A program made the translations under genes and the position numbers. From positions 1 through 15,450 of the forward strand of contig JAVBYH010000407.1 in NCBI GenBank assembly GCA_030824175.1: DNA of 15,450 nucleotides. The letters run 5' to 3'. A model generated the notes under the pieces. The model was given only the letters and a program-made list of their open reading frames with translations, did no database searches and was not told where the DNA came from. Numbering within the stretch: position 1 is the first letter of the stretch; each line of letters begins with the position of its first letter. The stretch comes from Bacteroidota bacterium (lineage in GTDB: Bacteria; Bacteroidota; Ignavibacteria; UBA10030; UBA8401). Shown here piece after piece: positions 7,813 through 13,750 of this stretch.

Positions 7813-7885
7813 CACGTGTGGAGGGACTCGAACCCCCAACCAACGGTTTTGGAGACCGCTACTCTACCAATTGAGCTACACACGT
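7813..7885 (-). tRNA. tRNA-Trp (anticodon CCA)
   Basis: A 73-base cloverleaf on the minus strand. The acceptor ACGTGTG pairs with CACACGT, the discriminator is G, the D arm has AGCTCAATTGGTAGAGT, and the anticodon stem GCGGT/ACCGT surrounds the loop CTCCAAA. The T arm has GGGGGTTCGAGTCCCTC. The anticodon CCA is at 7850-7852 on the complement. The 3' CCA is not encoded. It lies 39 bases before secE. Confidence 0.97.
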
Positions 7886-7893
7886 ACAGAAAA

Positions 7894-8043
7894 TTACTTC
7901 GTTTCCTTGTGGATGACGTGCTTATTGCAGCGTCGGCAGTATTTTTTGTATTCCACGCGACCCGTCTGCTTCTTCTTGTTCTTCGTGGTCGTGTAATTGC
8001 GTTCTTTGCACGTCGTGCATTCCAGCGTGATGATGTCTCTCAT
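7894..8043 (-). CDS. rpmG: 50S ribosomal protein L33
   Basis: Small large-subunit protein of 49 residues, typical for bacterial L33. It starts MRDIITLECTTCKERNYTTT and has both zinc-binding pairs, C9-x2-C12 and C36-x2-C39, so it is the zinc-containing form. The ATG at 8043 has GGAG upstream (TTTTGGAGACGCAT). It sits between tRNA-Gly and tRNA-Trp; in many genomes rpmG stands between tuf and secE, but here no tuf precedes it. A hairpin with a T-rich tail lies directly upstream (8069-8098). Confidence 0.97.
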   Translation of the reverse strand: MRDIITLECTTCKERNYTTTKNKKKQTGRVEYKKYCRRCNKHVIHKETK

Positions 8044-8068
8044 GATGCGTCTCCAAAAGAATAGAAAC

Positions 8069-8098
8069 AACCGGACGGCCCAAAGTGGTCATCCGGTT
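8069..8098 (-). terminator. Stem-loop between tRNA-Gly and rpmG, possible attenuator
   Basis: AACCGGA (8069-8075) pairs perfectly with TCCGGTT (8092-8098). After a single C/A mismatch GGCC pairs with GGTC (one G-U) around the six-base loop. On the transcript it is followed by GTTTCTATTCTTTT, which is U-rich but interrupted. It could be a leaky terminator that lowers read-through from the tRNA genes into rpmG-secE-nusG, or a processing stem. The stem is certain; the role is inference. Confidence 0.5.
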
Positions 8099-8110
8099 AA
8101 CCGTGTGTTG

Positions 8111-8183
8111 AGCGGGAGACGGGACTCGAACCCGCGACCAACAGCTTGGAAGGCTGTGACTCTACCAACTGAGTTACTCCCGC
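8111..8183 (-). tRNA. tRNA-Gly (anticodon TCC)
   Basis: A 73-base cloverleaf. The acceptor GCGGGAG pairs with CTCCCGC, the discriminator is T (U73), as common for bacterial tRNA-Gly, and the anticodon stem ACAGC/GCTGT encloses the loop CTTCCAA. The T arm is GCGGGTTCGAGTCCCGT. The 3' CCA is not encoded. It is the last tRNA before rpmG. Confidence 0.97.
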
Positions 8184-8234
8184 GTAACTCTTTCTGCAGC
8201 GCACACCAAATACCGCATGCGTGTGTGTCCTGTG

Positions 8235-8307
<73 letters not shown>

Positions 8308-8347
8308 ATCGCTTACAGCGTGTAACCCACAACCGCAAGATCCTTTG

Positions 8348-8430
8348 TGGGTAGGGAAGGATTCGAACCTCCGAAGGCATGAGCCGTCAGATTTACAGTC
8401 TGATGCGTTTAACCACTTCGCTACCTACCC
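8348..8430 (-). tRNA. tRNA-Tyr (anticodon GTA)
   Basis: An 83-base tRNA with the long variable arm expected of bacterial tRNA-Tyr. The acceptor GGGTAGG pairs with CCTACCC, the discriminator is A, and the anticodon stem TCAGA/TCTGA encloses the loop CTGTAAA. The T arm is GGAGGTTCGAATCCTTC. The 3' CCA is not encoded. It is six bases from the upstream tRNA-Thr(UGU), so both come from one precursor. Confidence 0.97.
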
Positions 8431-8436
8431 AACGTG

Positions 8437-8509
8437 AGCTGGCAATCGGACTCGAACCGATGACCTGCTGATTACAAGTCAGCTGCTCTACCAGCTGAGC
8501 TACGCCAGC
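8437..8509 (-). tRNA. tRNA-Thr (anticodon TGT)
   Basis: A 73-base cloverleaf, first gene of the cluster. The acceptor GCTGGCG pairs with TGCCAGC (one G-U), the D arm has AGCTCAGCTGGTAGAGC, and the anticodon stem GCTGA/TCAGC encloses the loop CTTGTAA. The T arm is ATCGGTTCGAGTCCGAT. The 3' CCA is not encoded. The promoter at 8591-8618 lies about 80 bases upstream. Confidence 0.97.
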
Positions 8510-8590
8510 ATTTCACGATTTCCTCAAAACGGTGCGGAATCGCCGTTTCGGGCCGATCCTCTTACGAACTACACACCGCCAGAGCCAATA

Positions 8591-8618
8591 AATATACTAA
8601 TTTTTTTTGTAATGTCAA
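8591..8618 (-). promoter_or_regulatory. Promoter of the tRNA-rpmG-secE-nusG cluster
   Basis: On the minus strand a perfect TTGACA (8618-8613), a 16-base A-rich spacer and TATATT (8596-8591) form a strong housekeeping promoter. Transcription would start near 8584, about 75 bases before tRNA-Thr(UGU). The leader can form an AAACGG/CCGTTT hairpin near 8529-8550. The rest of the 157-base gap to the POT gene (8510-8666) holds A/T runs and a CCCGATCGGG palindrome next to the POT stop codon, but no convincing terminator: that palindrome is followed by A, not U, residues on the transcript. Confidence 0.8.
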
Positions 8619-8666
8619 CATTCTTTTTTCAAAATTCTCCATTTTTTTTCGGCCGCCCCGATCGGG

Positions 8667-10139
8667 TCACTTCCGCGCGAAGCTTACGAGGAGACCGCCG
8701 ATGCCGATGAGGACCATAATCACGGACTGGACCATCGTCTTGTACGCCACGTCCGCACCCTGGAGGGAGGAAATGAAGAACCAGACGCCGCCGGCGAGCA
8801 GGAGCGTGTAGATGCCGATCATGATCTTTCGGGCGTCGGCGTTCGCCTTCGGCGTATCGATCGCGAACGCCCGGTTATAGGCCAGCAGTCCGATCGCCCC
8901 GACGATGTCGAGCGCCACGAAGATGAGCCAGAACGTGCGCGACACCGAGGCCGCCTCGGCCGTGTGCAGGACGGGCTTGAGCATGGCCTCGTACATGACG
9001 CCGCCGAGGTTCGAGCCGATGAGGCTGCCGATGACGCCGTAGAGAAATGCATATCCCATGTAAATGGCCTTTTTATCCGCGGGGGCCACGAGACCGACGT
9101 AGCTGTAATACTTCGGATGCGCCGTCATCTCCCCCATCGAGAACACGGCGATACCGGCAATGAACACCCAGATGTTGCCGGCAAACGCCAGCAGCAGGAA
9201 GCCGAGTGCGCCGATGAACATGCCCGCGATCATTGTAGGCAGCGGACGGATGTTCTTCACGATGCGGCTCACAAGCACCTGGAGCAGGATGATGATGCCC
9301 GCGTTGATGACAGTGACATGCTCCGCCCCGAAATCCAGCGGCACGCCGAAGGAATTGAAGAAGGCGTTCACCGGCGTCGCGTCGATGAAATCGCGGAGGA
9401 ACCACAGGATCGACCCGAAATTCTGATAATACAGGATCCAGAAACCCGAATACACGAAGATCATGAGCATGAACCGGGCGTCGCCGAGCACCATGGCGGC
9501 GCTCGTGAGCACGGCCTTGAGCGTCTTCACCGGTGCGGTCCGTACGGGATCCCGGTAGATGAACACCGTGGGAATGAGCATGAGTGCGCAGTAGATGCTC
9601 GAGGCTGTAAAGACGTAACTCCACGAGAATCCCTTGAGGTAGCTCACAAGCAGCGGCGCAAGGAACGCCCCGACGTTGATCATCCAGTAATACACGCCGA
9701 AGCCGAAGCCTGAGTTCTCCTCGGTGGTGGACTGGGCGAGCGTGCCGGAGATGATCGGTTTGAAGAGTCCCGCCCCGACCGCGATGAACAGGAGGCTCGA
9801 GAACACGGCGGCGTACATGCTCATGCTGCCGGCGATGAAGTACCCTGCGGTGAGGAACGAGAAGGCGACCATGAGCATGCGCCGGTAGCCGTAGCGATCC
9901 GCCAGGGCGCCGCCCAGAATCGGCACGACGTATGTCAGTGCATAGACGATCGACTGCATGAAGCCGACCGACTGTTCCGAGAAGCCGAGGCCTCCTGCGG
10001 ACACGTTATTGCTCAGATACACGGCGAGCACCGAATTCATGCCATAGTAGGCGGCGCGTTCGAAGAGTTCCATGACGTTGGCGACCCAGAACACGCGGGG
10101 AAACGATTTCAGCATCGAGGTGGAGGAAGCGTCCGCCAT
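8667..10139 (-). CDS. POT-family proton-dependent oligopeptide transporter
   Basis: Inner-membrane MFS-fold symporter of the POT/PTR2 family, 490 residues, with hydrophobic spans along its whole length; it likely imports di- and tripeptides with protons. Family marks are E24xxE27R28AxY31Y32 in the first span (the ExxERFxYY motif with Phe replaced by Ala), GGALADRYGYRR (76-87) in the first cytoplasmic loop, GAGLFKPIIS with K127, and the PTR2 signature around FGVYYWMINVGAF. The ATG at 10139 overlaps the purM TGA by one base (TGATG), with GAGAGG just before it, so translation is coupled. Substrate is inferred from the family; other POT members take nitrate or other small molecules. Confidence 0.88.
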   Translation of the reverse strand: MADASSTSMLKSFPRVFWVANVMELFERAAYYGMNSVLAVYLSNNVSAGGLGFSEQSVGFMQSIVYALTYVVPILGGALADRYGYRRMLMVAFSFLTAGYFIAGSMSMYAAVFSSLLFIAVGAGLFKPIISGTLAQSTTEENSGFGFGVYYWMINVGAFLAPLLVSYLKGFSWSYVFTASSIYCALMLIPTVFIYRDPVRTAPVKTLKAVLTSAAMVLGDARFMLMIFVYSGFWILYYQNFGSILWFLRDFIDATPVNAFFNSFGVPLDFGAEHVTVINAGIIILLQVLVSRIVKNIRPLPTMIAGMFIGALGFLLLAFAGNIWVFIAGIAVFSMGEMTAHPKYYSYVGLVAPADKKAIYMGYAFLYGVIGSLIGSNLGGVMYEAMLKPVLHTAEAASVSRTFWLIFVALDIVGAIGLLAYNRAFAIDTPKANADARKIMIGIYTLLLAGGVWFFISSLQGADVAYKTMVQSVIMVLIGIGGLLVSFARK

Positions 10140-11134
10140 CAGATCACCTCTCCCATCACGACCGGCTGTTCCTTGGCTGCCGCGAGCGCGCGGAGCACCT
10201 TGTCCGCATTCTTTTTTGCCACGATGAACACGAGGCCGATGCCGTTATTGAACGCGCGCTGCATGTCGTCCTCCGGCACGCCGCCGCTCTCCTGGATGAG
10301 CTTGAAAAGGAACGGGCGCTCCCACGCATTCCAGTCGATCGCGAGGCTGCGCCCCTTGGGCAGAACGCGCATCGTGTTGCCCACGATGCCCCCGCCGGTG
10401 ATGTGACTCATGCCCTTCACGAGGTCCTTCTTCGCGAGCAGCCGGATCGCCGCGAGGTATGAGCGATGCACCGCGAGCAGGGCGTCGCCGAGCGACATGT
10501 TCAGTTCGGGAATGCGTTTCTTGAGCGAGAACTTCGGGATGAGCACGTAGCGTGCGAGCGAGTATCCGTTCGTATGGAGTCCGGTGGAGGGAAGCCCGAT
10601 GAGCACGTCACCCTTCACGATCTGTTTGCCGTTGACGATCTTTTTCTGGTCCACAACGCCCGTGATCATGCCGGCGACGTCGAATTCGCCTTTCGAGTAG
10701 AATCCGGGCATCTCTGCGGTCTCGCCGCCGATGAGCGAGCAGCCGTTCTCAACGCACGCCTTGGCGAACCCGTTGATCACCTGTTCGGTGATGTCCGGGG
10801 AGAGCGAGCCCGTGGCGAAATAATCCATGAAGAAGAGCGGCGACGCGCCGCACACCGCGATGTCGTTTACGCAGTGATTCACGAGGTCCTGCCCGACGGT
10901 GTCGTAGCGCTGCATCATGAAAGCGACCTTGAGCTTCGTGCCGACGCCGTCGACGCTCGAGACGAGCACGGGCTGCTTCAAGGCGGGGAAGGAGGCCTTG
11001 TAGAACGCCCCGAACATGCCGATGTCCGTGAGGACGTTCTTCGTGAACGTTCCGCGCACGGTGGATTTGATGCGCCGTACCACTTCTTCTCCGGCATCGA
11101 TGTCGACGCCGGCCTTCTTGTATGTTTTTGCCAT
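10139..11134 (-). CDS. purM: Phosphoribosylformylglycinamidine cyclo-ligase (AIR synthetase)
   Basis: Makes aminoimidazole ribotide from FGAM with ATP, the fifth step of purine synthesis, in the cytosol. It has 331 residues from the ATG at 11134. Family landmarks are YKKAGVDIDAGEEVVRRIK near the N-terminus, VSSVDGVGTKLKVA, VNHCVNDIAVCGASPLFFMD, the glycine-rich GGETAEMPGFY, and HITGGGIVGNTMRVLP in the C-terminal half. The frame is open up to 11239, but the ATG at 11134 starts the conserved N-terminus and has AGGA ten bases before it. It is followed without a gap by the POT transporter and is divergent to the hydrolase gene at 11254. A TATATT (11180-11175) upstream may be its -10 box, but no good -35 accompanies it. 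Confidence 0.96.
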   Translation of the reverse strand: MAKTYKKAGVDIDAGEEVVRRIKSTVRGTFTKNVLTDIGMFGAFYKASFPALKQPVLVSSVDGVGTKLKVAFMMQRYDTVGQDLVNHCVNDIAVCGASPLFFMDYFATGSLSPDITEQVINGFAKACVENGCSLIGGETAEMPGFYSKGEFDVAGMITGVVDQKKIVNGKQIVKGDVLIGLPSTGLHTNGYSLARYVLIPKFSLKKRIPELNMSLGDALLAVHRSYLAAIRLLAKKDLVKGMSHITGGGIVGNTMRVLPKGRSLAIDWNAWERPFLFKLIQESGGVPEDDMQRAFNNGIGLVFIVAKKNADKVLRALAAAKEQPVVMGEVI

Positions 11135-11197
11135 GTGTGTCGTTCCTAAGTGAGGTGCGTGGAAGATGTCATGGAATATACGAGGAAATTCCTTTTG

Positions 11198-11226
11198 TTG
11201 CTTAAATAGTTCTATCTGATTATATT
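11198..11226 (+). promoter_or_regulatory. Promoter of the hydrolase-channel-CNB operon
   Basis: TTGCTT (11198-11203), a 17-base spacer and TATATT (11221-11226) form a good housekeeping promoter in the divergent purM gap. Transcription would start near 11233, which leaves an approximately 20-base leader with AGGGA six bases before ATG 11254. This also argues against the GTG at 11230 as a start, because it would lie upstream of the RNA. No operator repeat is obvious; GGAAATTCC (11184-11192) is a short dyad of unknown meaning. Confidence 0.65.
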
Positions 11227-11253
11227 TTTGTGACATCAACCGAAGGGATCCCG

Positions 11254-11910
11254 ATGAAGTACGCGCTTCTCACGCCGTCGAACACGCAGGTTCGCATCAA
11301 CACAATCTATTGCCTCGGACAGAATTACGCGGATCACGCGAAGGAGATGGGCGCAAGCGCTCCCTCCTCGCCGATTATTTTTCTCAAGCCGAACTCAGCC
11401 GTTATCGCAAACGGAGAAGACATCGTGCTCCCGATGATGTCGCAAAACGTGAACCACGAGGTGGAGCTCACCGTCCTCATCGGCAAAACGGGAAGACATA
11501 TTCCGCGCGACCAGGCGTACGAGTACGTGGCGGGCTATGGCCTGGGGCTCGACATGACGATGCGCGACCGCCAGCTCGAGGCGAAGAAGTCCGGGCATCC
11601 GTGGACTGTTGCGAAGGGCTTCGACACCTCCGCCCCGCTCTCCCCCTTCGTGGAGGCGCGCCTTGTCGCAGACCCGCACGCGCTCGAGATCTCGCTCTCG
11701 GTGAACGGCGTGCGGCGCCAGCACGGAACGACCGCCTCGATGATCTTCCGGATCGACACGATCATCGCATACCTCTCGGGCATCTTCACGCTCATGGAAG
11801 GCGACGTCATTTACACGGGCACTCCCGAGGGCGTGGCGCAGGTGAAACCGGGCGACGAGATCGACGCATCCATCCCCGGCGTCGGCACGCTTCATCACCG
11901 CATCACATAG
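11254..11910 (+). CDS. FAH-family hydrolase (acylpyruvase-like)
   Basis: Short, single-domain member of the fumarylacetoacetate hydrolase family, 218 residues, like FAHD1-type acylpyruvases, oxaloacetate decarboxylases and fumarylpyruvate hydrolases. It shows GQNYADHAKEM with the H28/E31 pair, the metal ligands E69 and E71 in NHEVELTVLIGK and D100 in GYGLGLDMTMRDRQ, the lysine K121 in WTVAKGFD, and TGTPEGVAQVKPGD near the C-terminus. A Mg2+- or Mn2+-dependent cleavage or decarboxylation of a 2-oxo acid is expected; the exact substrate cannot be read from the sequence. The ATG at 11254 with AGGGA is preferred over the GTG at 11230. The channel gene begins 15 bases downstream, so both share a transcript. 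Confidence 0.9.
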   Translation: MKYALLTPSNTQVRINTIYCLGQNYADHAKEMGASAPSSPIIFLKPNSAVIANGEDIVLPMMSQNVNHEVELTVLIGKTGRHIPRDQAYEYVAGYGLGLDMTMRDRQLEAKKSGHPWTVAKGFDTSAPLSPFVEARLVADPHALEISLSVNGVRRQHGTTASMIFRIDTIIAYLSGIFTLMEGDVIYTGTPEGVAQVKPGDEIDASIPGVGTLHHRIT

Positions 11911-11925
11911 AGGCGGAACGCGAGC

Positions 11926-13092
11926 ATGAAAAAATTCTTCCGAAGCCCGTCGTCAACGCGTCTGCTCATGGCGATCCGTCTTCTCCAGGTCACAAGCGCG
12001 ATCGTCATCGTCGTCACGCTCATGGCGCTCATGGCCTTCCTGTTCGAGGGCTCCGCGAACGGCGGCCAGTTCCGACGCTTCGGCGACGCCGTGTGGTGGG
12101 CCGTCGTCACAGTGATCACCGGGGACTACGCCGGACTCGCCCTCACAACCACGGCCGGACACATCGTCGGCCTCGTCACGATCGTGAGCGGCATCGTGTT
12201 GATCTCGCTCTTTACCGCGACCTTTTCATCCGTCTTCATCGCACGAAAACTCAAGGAGAGCCAGGGCTTGCAGGACATCACATTCACCGGCCATCTGCTC
12301 ATCTGCGGGTGGAATACACATCTTGAAGAACTGCTCTCCCTCTTCAGCAGGCAGGGCAAGCTAAAGGCGGCGCAGCAGATCGTCCTCGTGAACGACGCGC
12401 CGCCCGACAAGAACGAATCGCTCATCAGCGCGTTCCACCATCTCGACATACGATTCGTGCGCGGAGACCACACGCACGAGGCGGTCCTGCAGCGCGCGAA
12501 CTGCGCCGAGGCGTCTGCCGCACTCATCCTCCCGGACAGCCTCGCCGCCCCCGGACTATTGAACGACGACAAGACGCTCCCGTGCCTGCTCACCGTGAAG
12601 AGCCTCAATGCGAAAACGAAGGCCTACTGCTACATCGTGAACCGTGAGATCCAGCGGCACATCAAACGCGCGGGCGCGGACGACGTCGTCGTAAGCGACC
12701 AGCATGTGGGCTTCTTCCTCGCCAACCAGATCCTCAATCCCGGCTCGCCGCAGGTGGCGATGGAAATGATGAACTGCGATCACGGCAACGACATGCAGAC
12801 GATCCCGATCGATCCGGCGTTCTTCGGCCGGACATTCGGCGATTATTTCGTCCACTGCAAGAAGCAGTTCAACTACACGGTGCTCGGCATCGTCACGGAA
12901 CAGCAGGCGATGAGCCTCAACGACATCCTCCTCCACGACACATCCGCGATCGACGCGTTCATCGAGCGGAAGTTCAAGGAGGCCGGGATCAGTGTCGACG
13001 AACGCTCCGGCGTGCGCATCACCGTTAATCCGCCCTTCGCCCATGTCCTTAAAAAGGGGGATGAAGCGGTCGTCCTCGGAACGATCGAATAA
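11926..13092 (+). CDS. Two-TM ion channel with RCK (TrkA-N/TrkA-C) domains and atypical filter
   Basis: Membrane protein of 388 residues built like MthK-type potassium channels. TM1 spans about 14-40, a pore helix follows (DAVWWAVVTV, 54-63), then the filter position, then TM2 (about 79-105). A cytoplasmic RCK N-lobe starts HLLICGWN (123-130), close to MthK HVVICGW, and includes FVRGDHTHEAVLQRANC and KRAGADDVVVSD. A TrkA-C-like lobe covers about 287-388. The filter is T65-G66-D67-Y68-A69 instead of TVGYG, with no change in length relative to canonical channels, so it is not a frameshift. Ion selectivity is therefore uncertain. The stop overlaps the next start by one base. A tetrameric ligand-gated channel is inferred. 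Confidence 0.88.
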   Translation: MKKFFRSPSSTRLLMAIRLLQVTSAIVIVVTLMALMAFLFEGSANGGQFRRFGDAVWWAVVTVITGDYAGLALTTTAGHIVGLVTIVSGIVLISLFTATFSSVFIARKLKESQGLQDITFTGHLLICGWNTHLEELLSLFSRQGKLKAAQQIVLVNDAPPDKNESLISAFHHLDIRFVRGDHTHEAVLQRANCAEASAALILPDSLAAPGLLNDDKTLPCLLTVKSLNAKTKAYCYIVNREIQRHIKRAGADDVVVSDQHVGFFLANQILNPGSPQVAMEMMNCDHGNDMQTIPIDPAFFGRTFGDYFVHCKKQFNYTVLGIVTEQQAMSLNDILLHDTSAIDAFIERKFKEAGISVDERSGVRITVNPPFAHVLKKGDEAVVLGTIE

Positions 13093-13610
13093 TGCCAATG
13101 AAAACAATCGACATCACATTTCTCAAAAAGATCCCCATCTTCACCGGCCTGTCGGACGCGCAGCTCGCGAAGGTCATGCGCATCATGCGCGTGGAATCCG
13201 TCGATGAGGGCGCCTCGATCATCCGCGAGCACGAGCACGGCACCGACATGTTCATCCTCCTCTCGGGCGAGGTGGAGGTCTCCAAGACGCTCCTTTTGAA
13301 GATCGCGGGGCGCGGACTCGACCAGCGTGACAAGATGCTGCAAAAGCTCTCGGCCGCCGATTACGCGTTCTTCGGGGAAATGGGACTGTTCGACGAACGG
13401 AGCGAGCGCTCGGCAAGCATCATCGCGCTCACCGCATGCGACATCGCCGTCATCGCGAAAGACGACTTCTTCCGCCTCGCCGACAGCGACACGGAGCTCG
13501 GGTACAAGATCTTGCGGAACATCGTGCGCATCATCAGCGTGCGGCTCGAGAAGAACAACCGCGACGTGCTCAAGCTCACCACGGCGCTGAGCCTCGCCCT
13601 CGAACGCTGA
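13092..13610 (+). CDS. Free-standing cyclic-nucleotide-binding domain protein
   Basis: Soluble protein of 172 residues consisting of one CRP/CNMP-binding beta-roll and a C-terminal helical stretch, with no DNA-binding helix-turn-helix. N-terminal helices (FLKKIPIFTGLSDAQL) lead into DMFILLSGEVEV and then the phosphate-binding cassette F94-G-E-M-G-L-F with R106-S-A-S. E96 and R106, the residues that hold the ribose and phosphate in known domains, are kept, so binding of cAMP, cGMP or a related nucleotide is plausible. The start ATG at 13092 overlaps the channel stop (TAATG); an ATG six bases later is also possible. The tight coupling suggests that it acts with the channel. Its GC content and style match its neighbours. 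Confidence 0.87.
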   Translation: MPMKTIDITFLKKIPIFTGLSDAQLAKVMRIMRVESVDEGASIIREHEHGTDMFILLSGEVEVSKTLLLKIAGRGLDQRDKMLQKLSAADYAFFGEMGLFDERSERSASIIALTACDIAVIAKDDFFRLADSDTELGYKILRNIVRIISVRLEKNNRDVLKLTTALSLALER

Positions 13611-13612
13611 AC

Positions 13613-13669
13613 GCGCCCCATTCCGAGCGCAGCGAGGAATCCCCATCCGATTCCATGGGCGCTTTATTT
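13613..13669 (+). terminator. REP-like palindrome and possible operon terminator
   Basis: Just after the CNB stop, GCGCCC (13613-13618) can pair with GGGCGC (13657-13662), directly followed by TTTATTT. Inside lies ATTCC (13620-13624), GAGCGCAGCGA, GGAAT (13636-13640), a small hairpin resembling a widespread intergenic repeat family with the core GAGCG-AGCGA. A third ATTCC follows at 13650-13654, allowing an alternative pairing. It may terminate the hydrolase-channel-CNB transcript. Terminator function is uncertain because the outer stem is short and the T run is broken. Confidence 0.4.
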
Positions 13670-13695
13670 ACATTGCCCTGCAAAAGCCGTATATT
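13667..13695 (+). promoter_or_regulatory. Promoter of valS
   Basis: TTTACA (13667-13672), a 17-base spacer and TATATT (13690-13695) match a housekeeping promoter, five of six bases in each box. Transcription would begin near 13702, about 49 bases before the valS ATG. The -35 box touches the T run of the preceding terminator-like hairpin. I see no T-box anticodon structure in this short leader. Confidence 0.75.
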
Positions 13696-13750
13696 TTTTA
13701 TATATATGCCGCAGCTGTTCCGTTCATTATTCCAAAGAAGAACTTTTCAC

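Noticed and set aside
8641..8669. Terminator after the POT gene formed by CCCGATCGGG
   Set aside because: The palindrome has no proper loop, and the run behind it on the transcript is A, not U.
11230..11253. GTG at 11230 as an earlier start of the hydrolase
   Set aside because: It lies upstream of the start site predicted from the TTGCTT/TATATT promoter, while ATG 11254 has AGGGA and fits the family N-terminus.
12061..12160. Frameshift in the channel filter region
   Set aside because: Both flanks align with channels in the same frame and at the right spacing, and the other frames do not give TVGYGD.
11310..12326. Plus-strand frame of 338 codons overlapping the hydrolase and channel genes
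   Set aside because: It is an Arg/His-rich out-of-frame product bridging two well-supported genes with their own starts.
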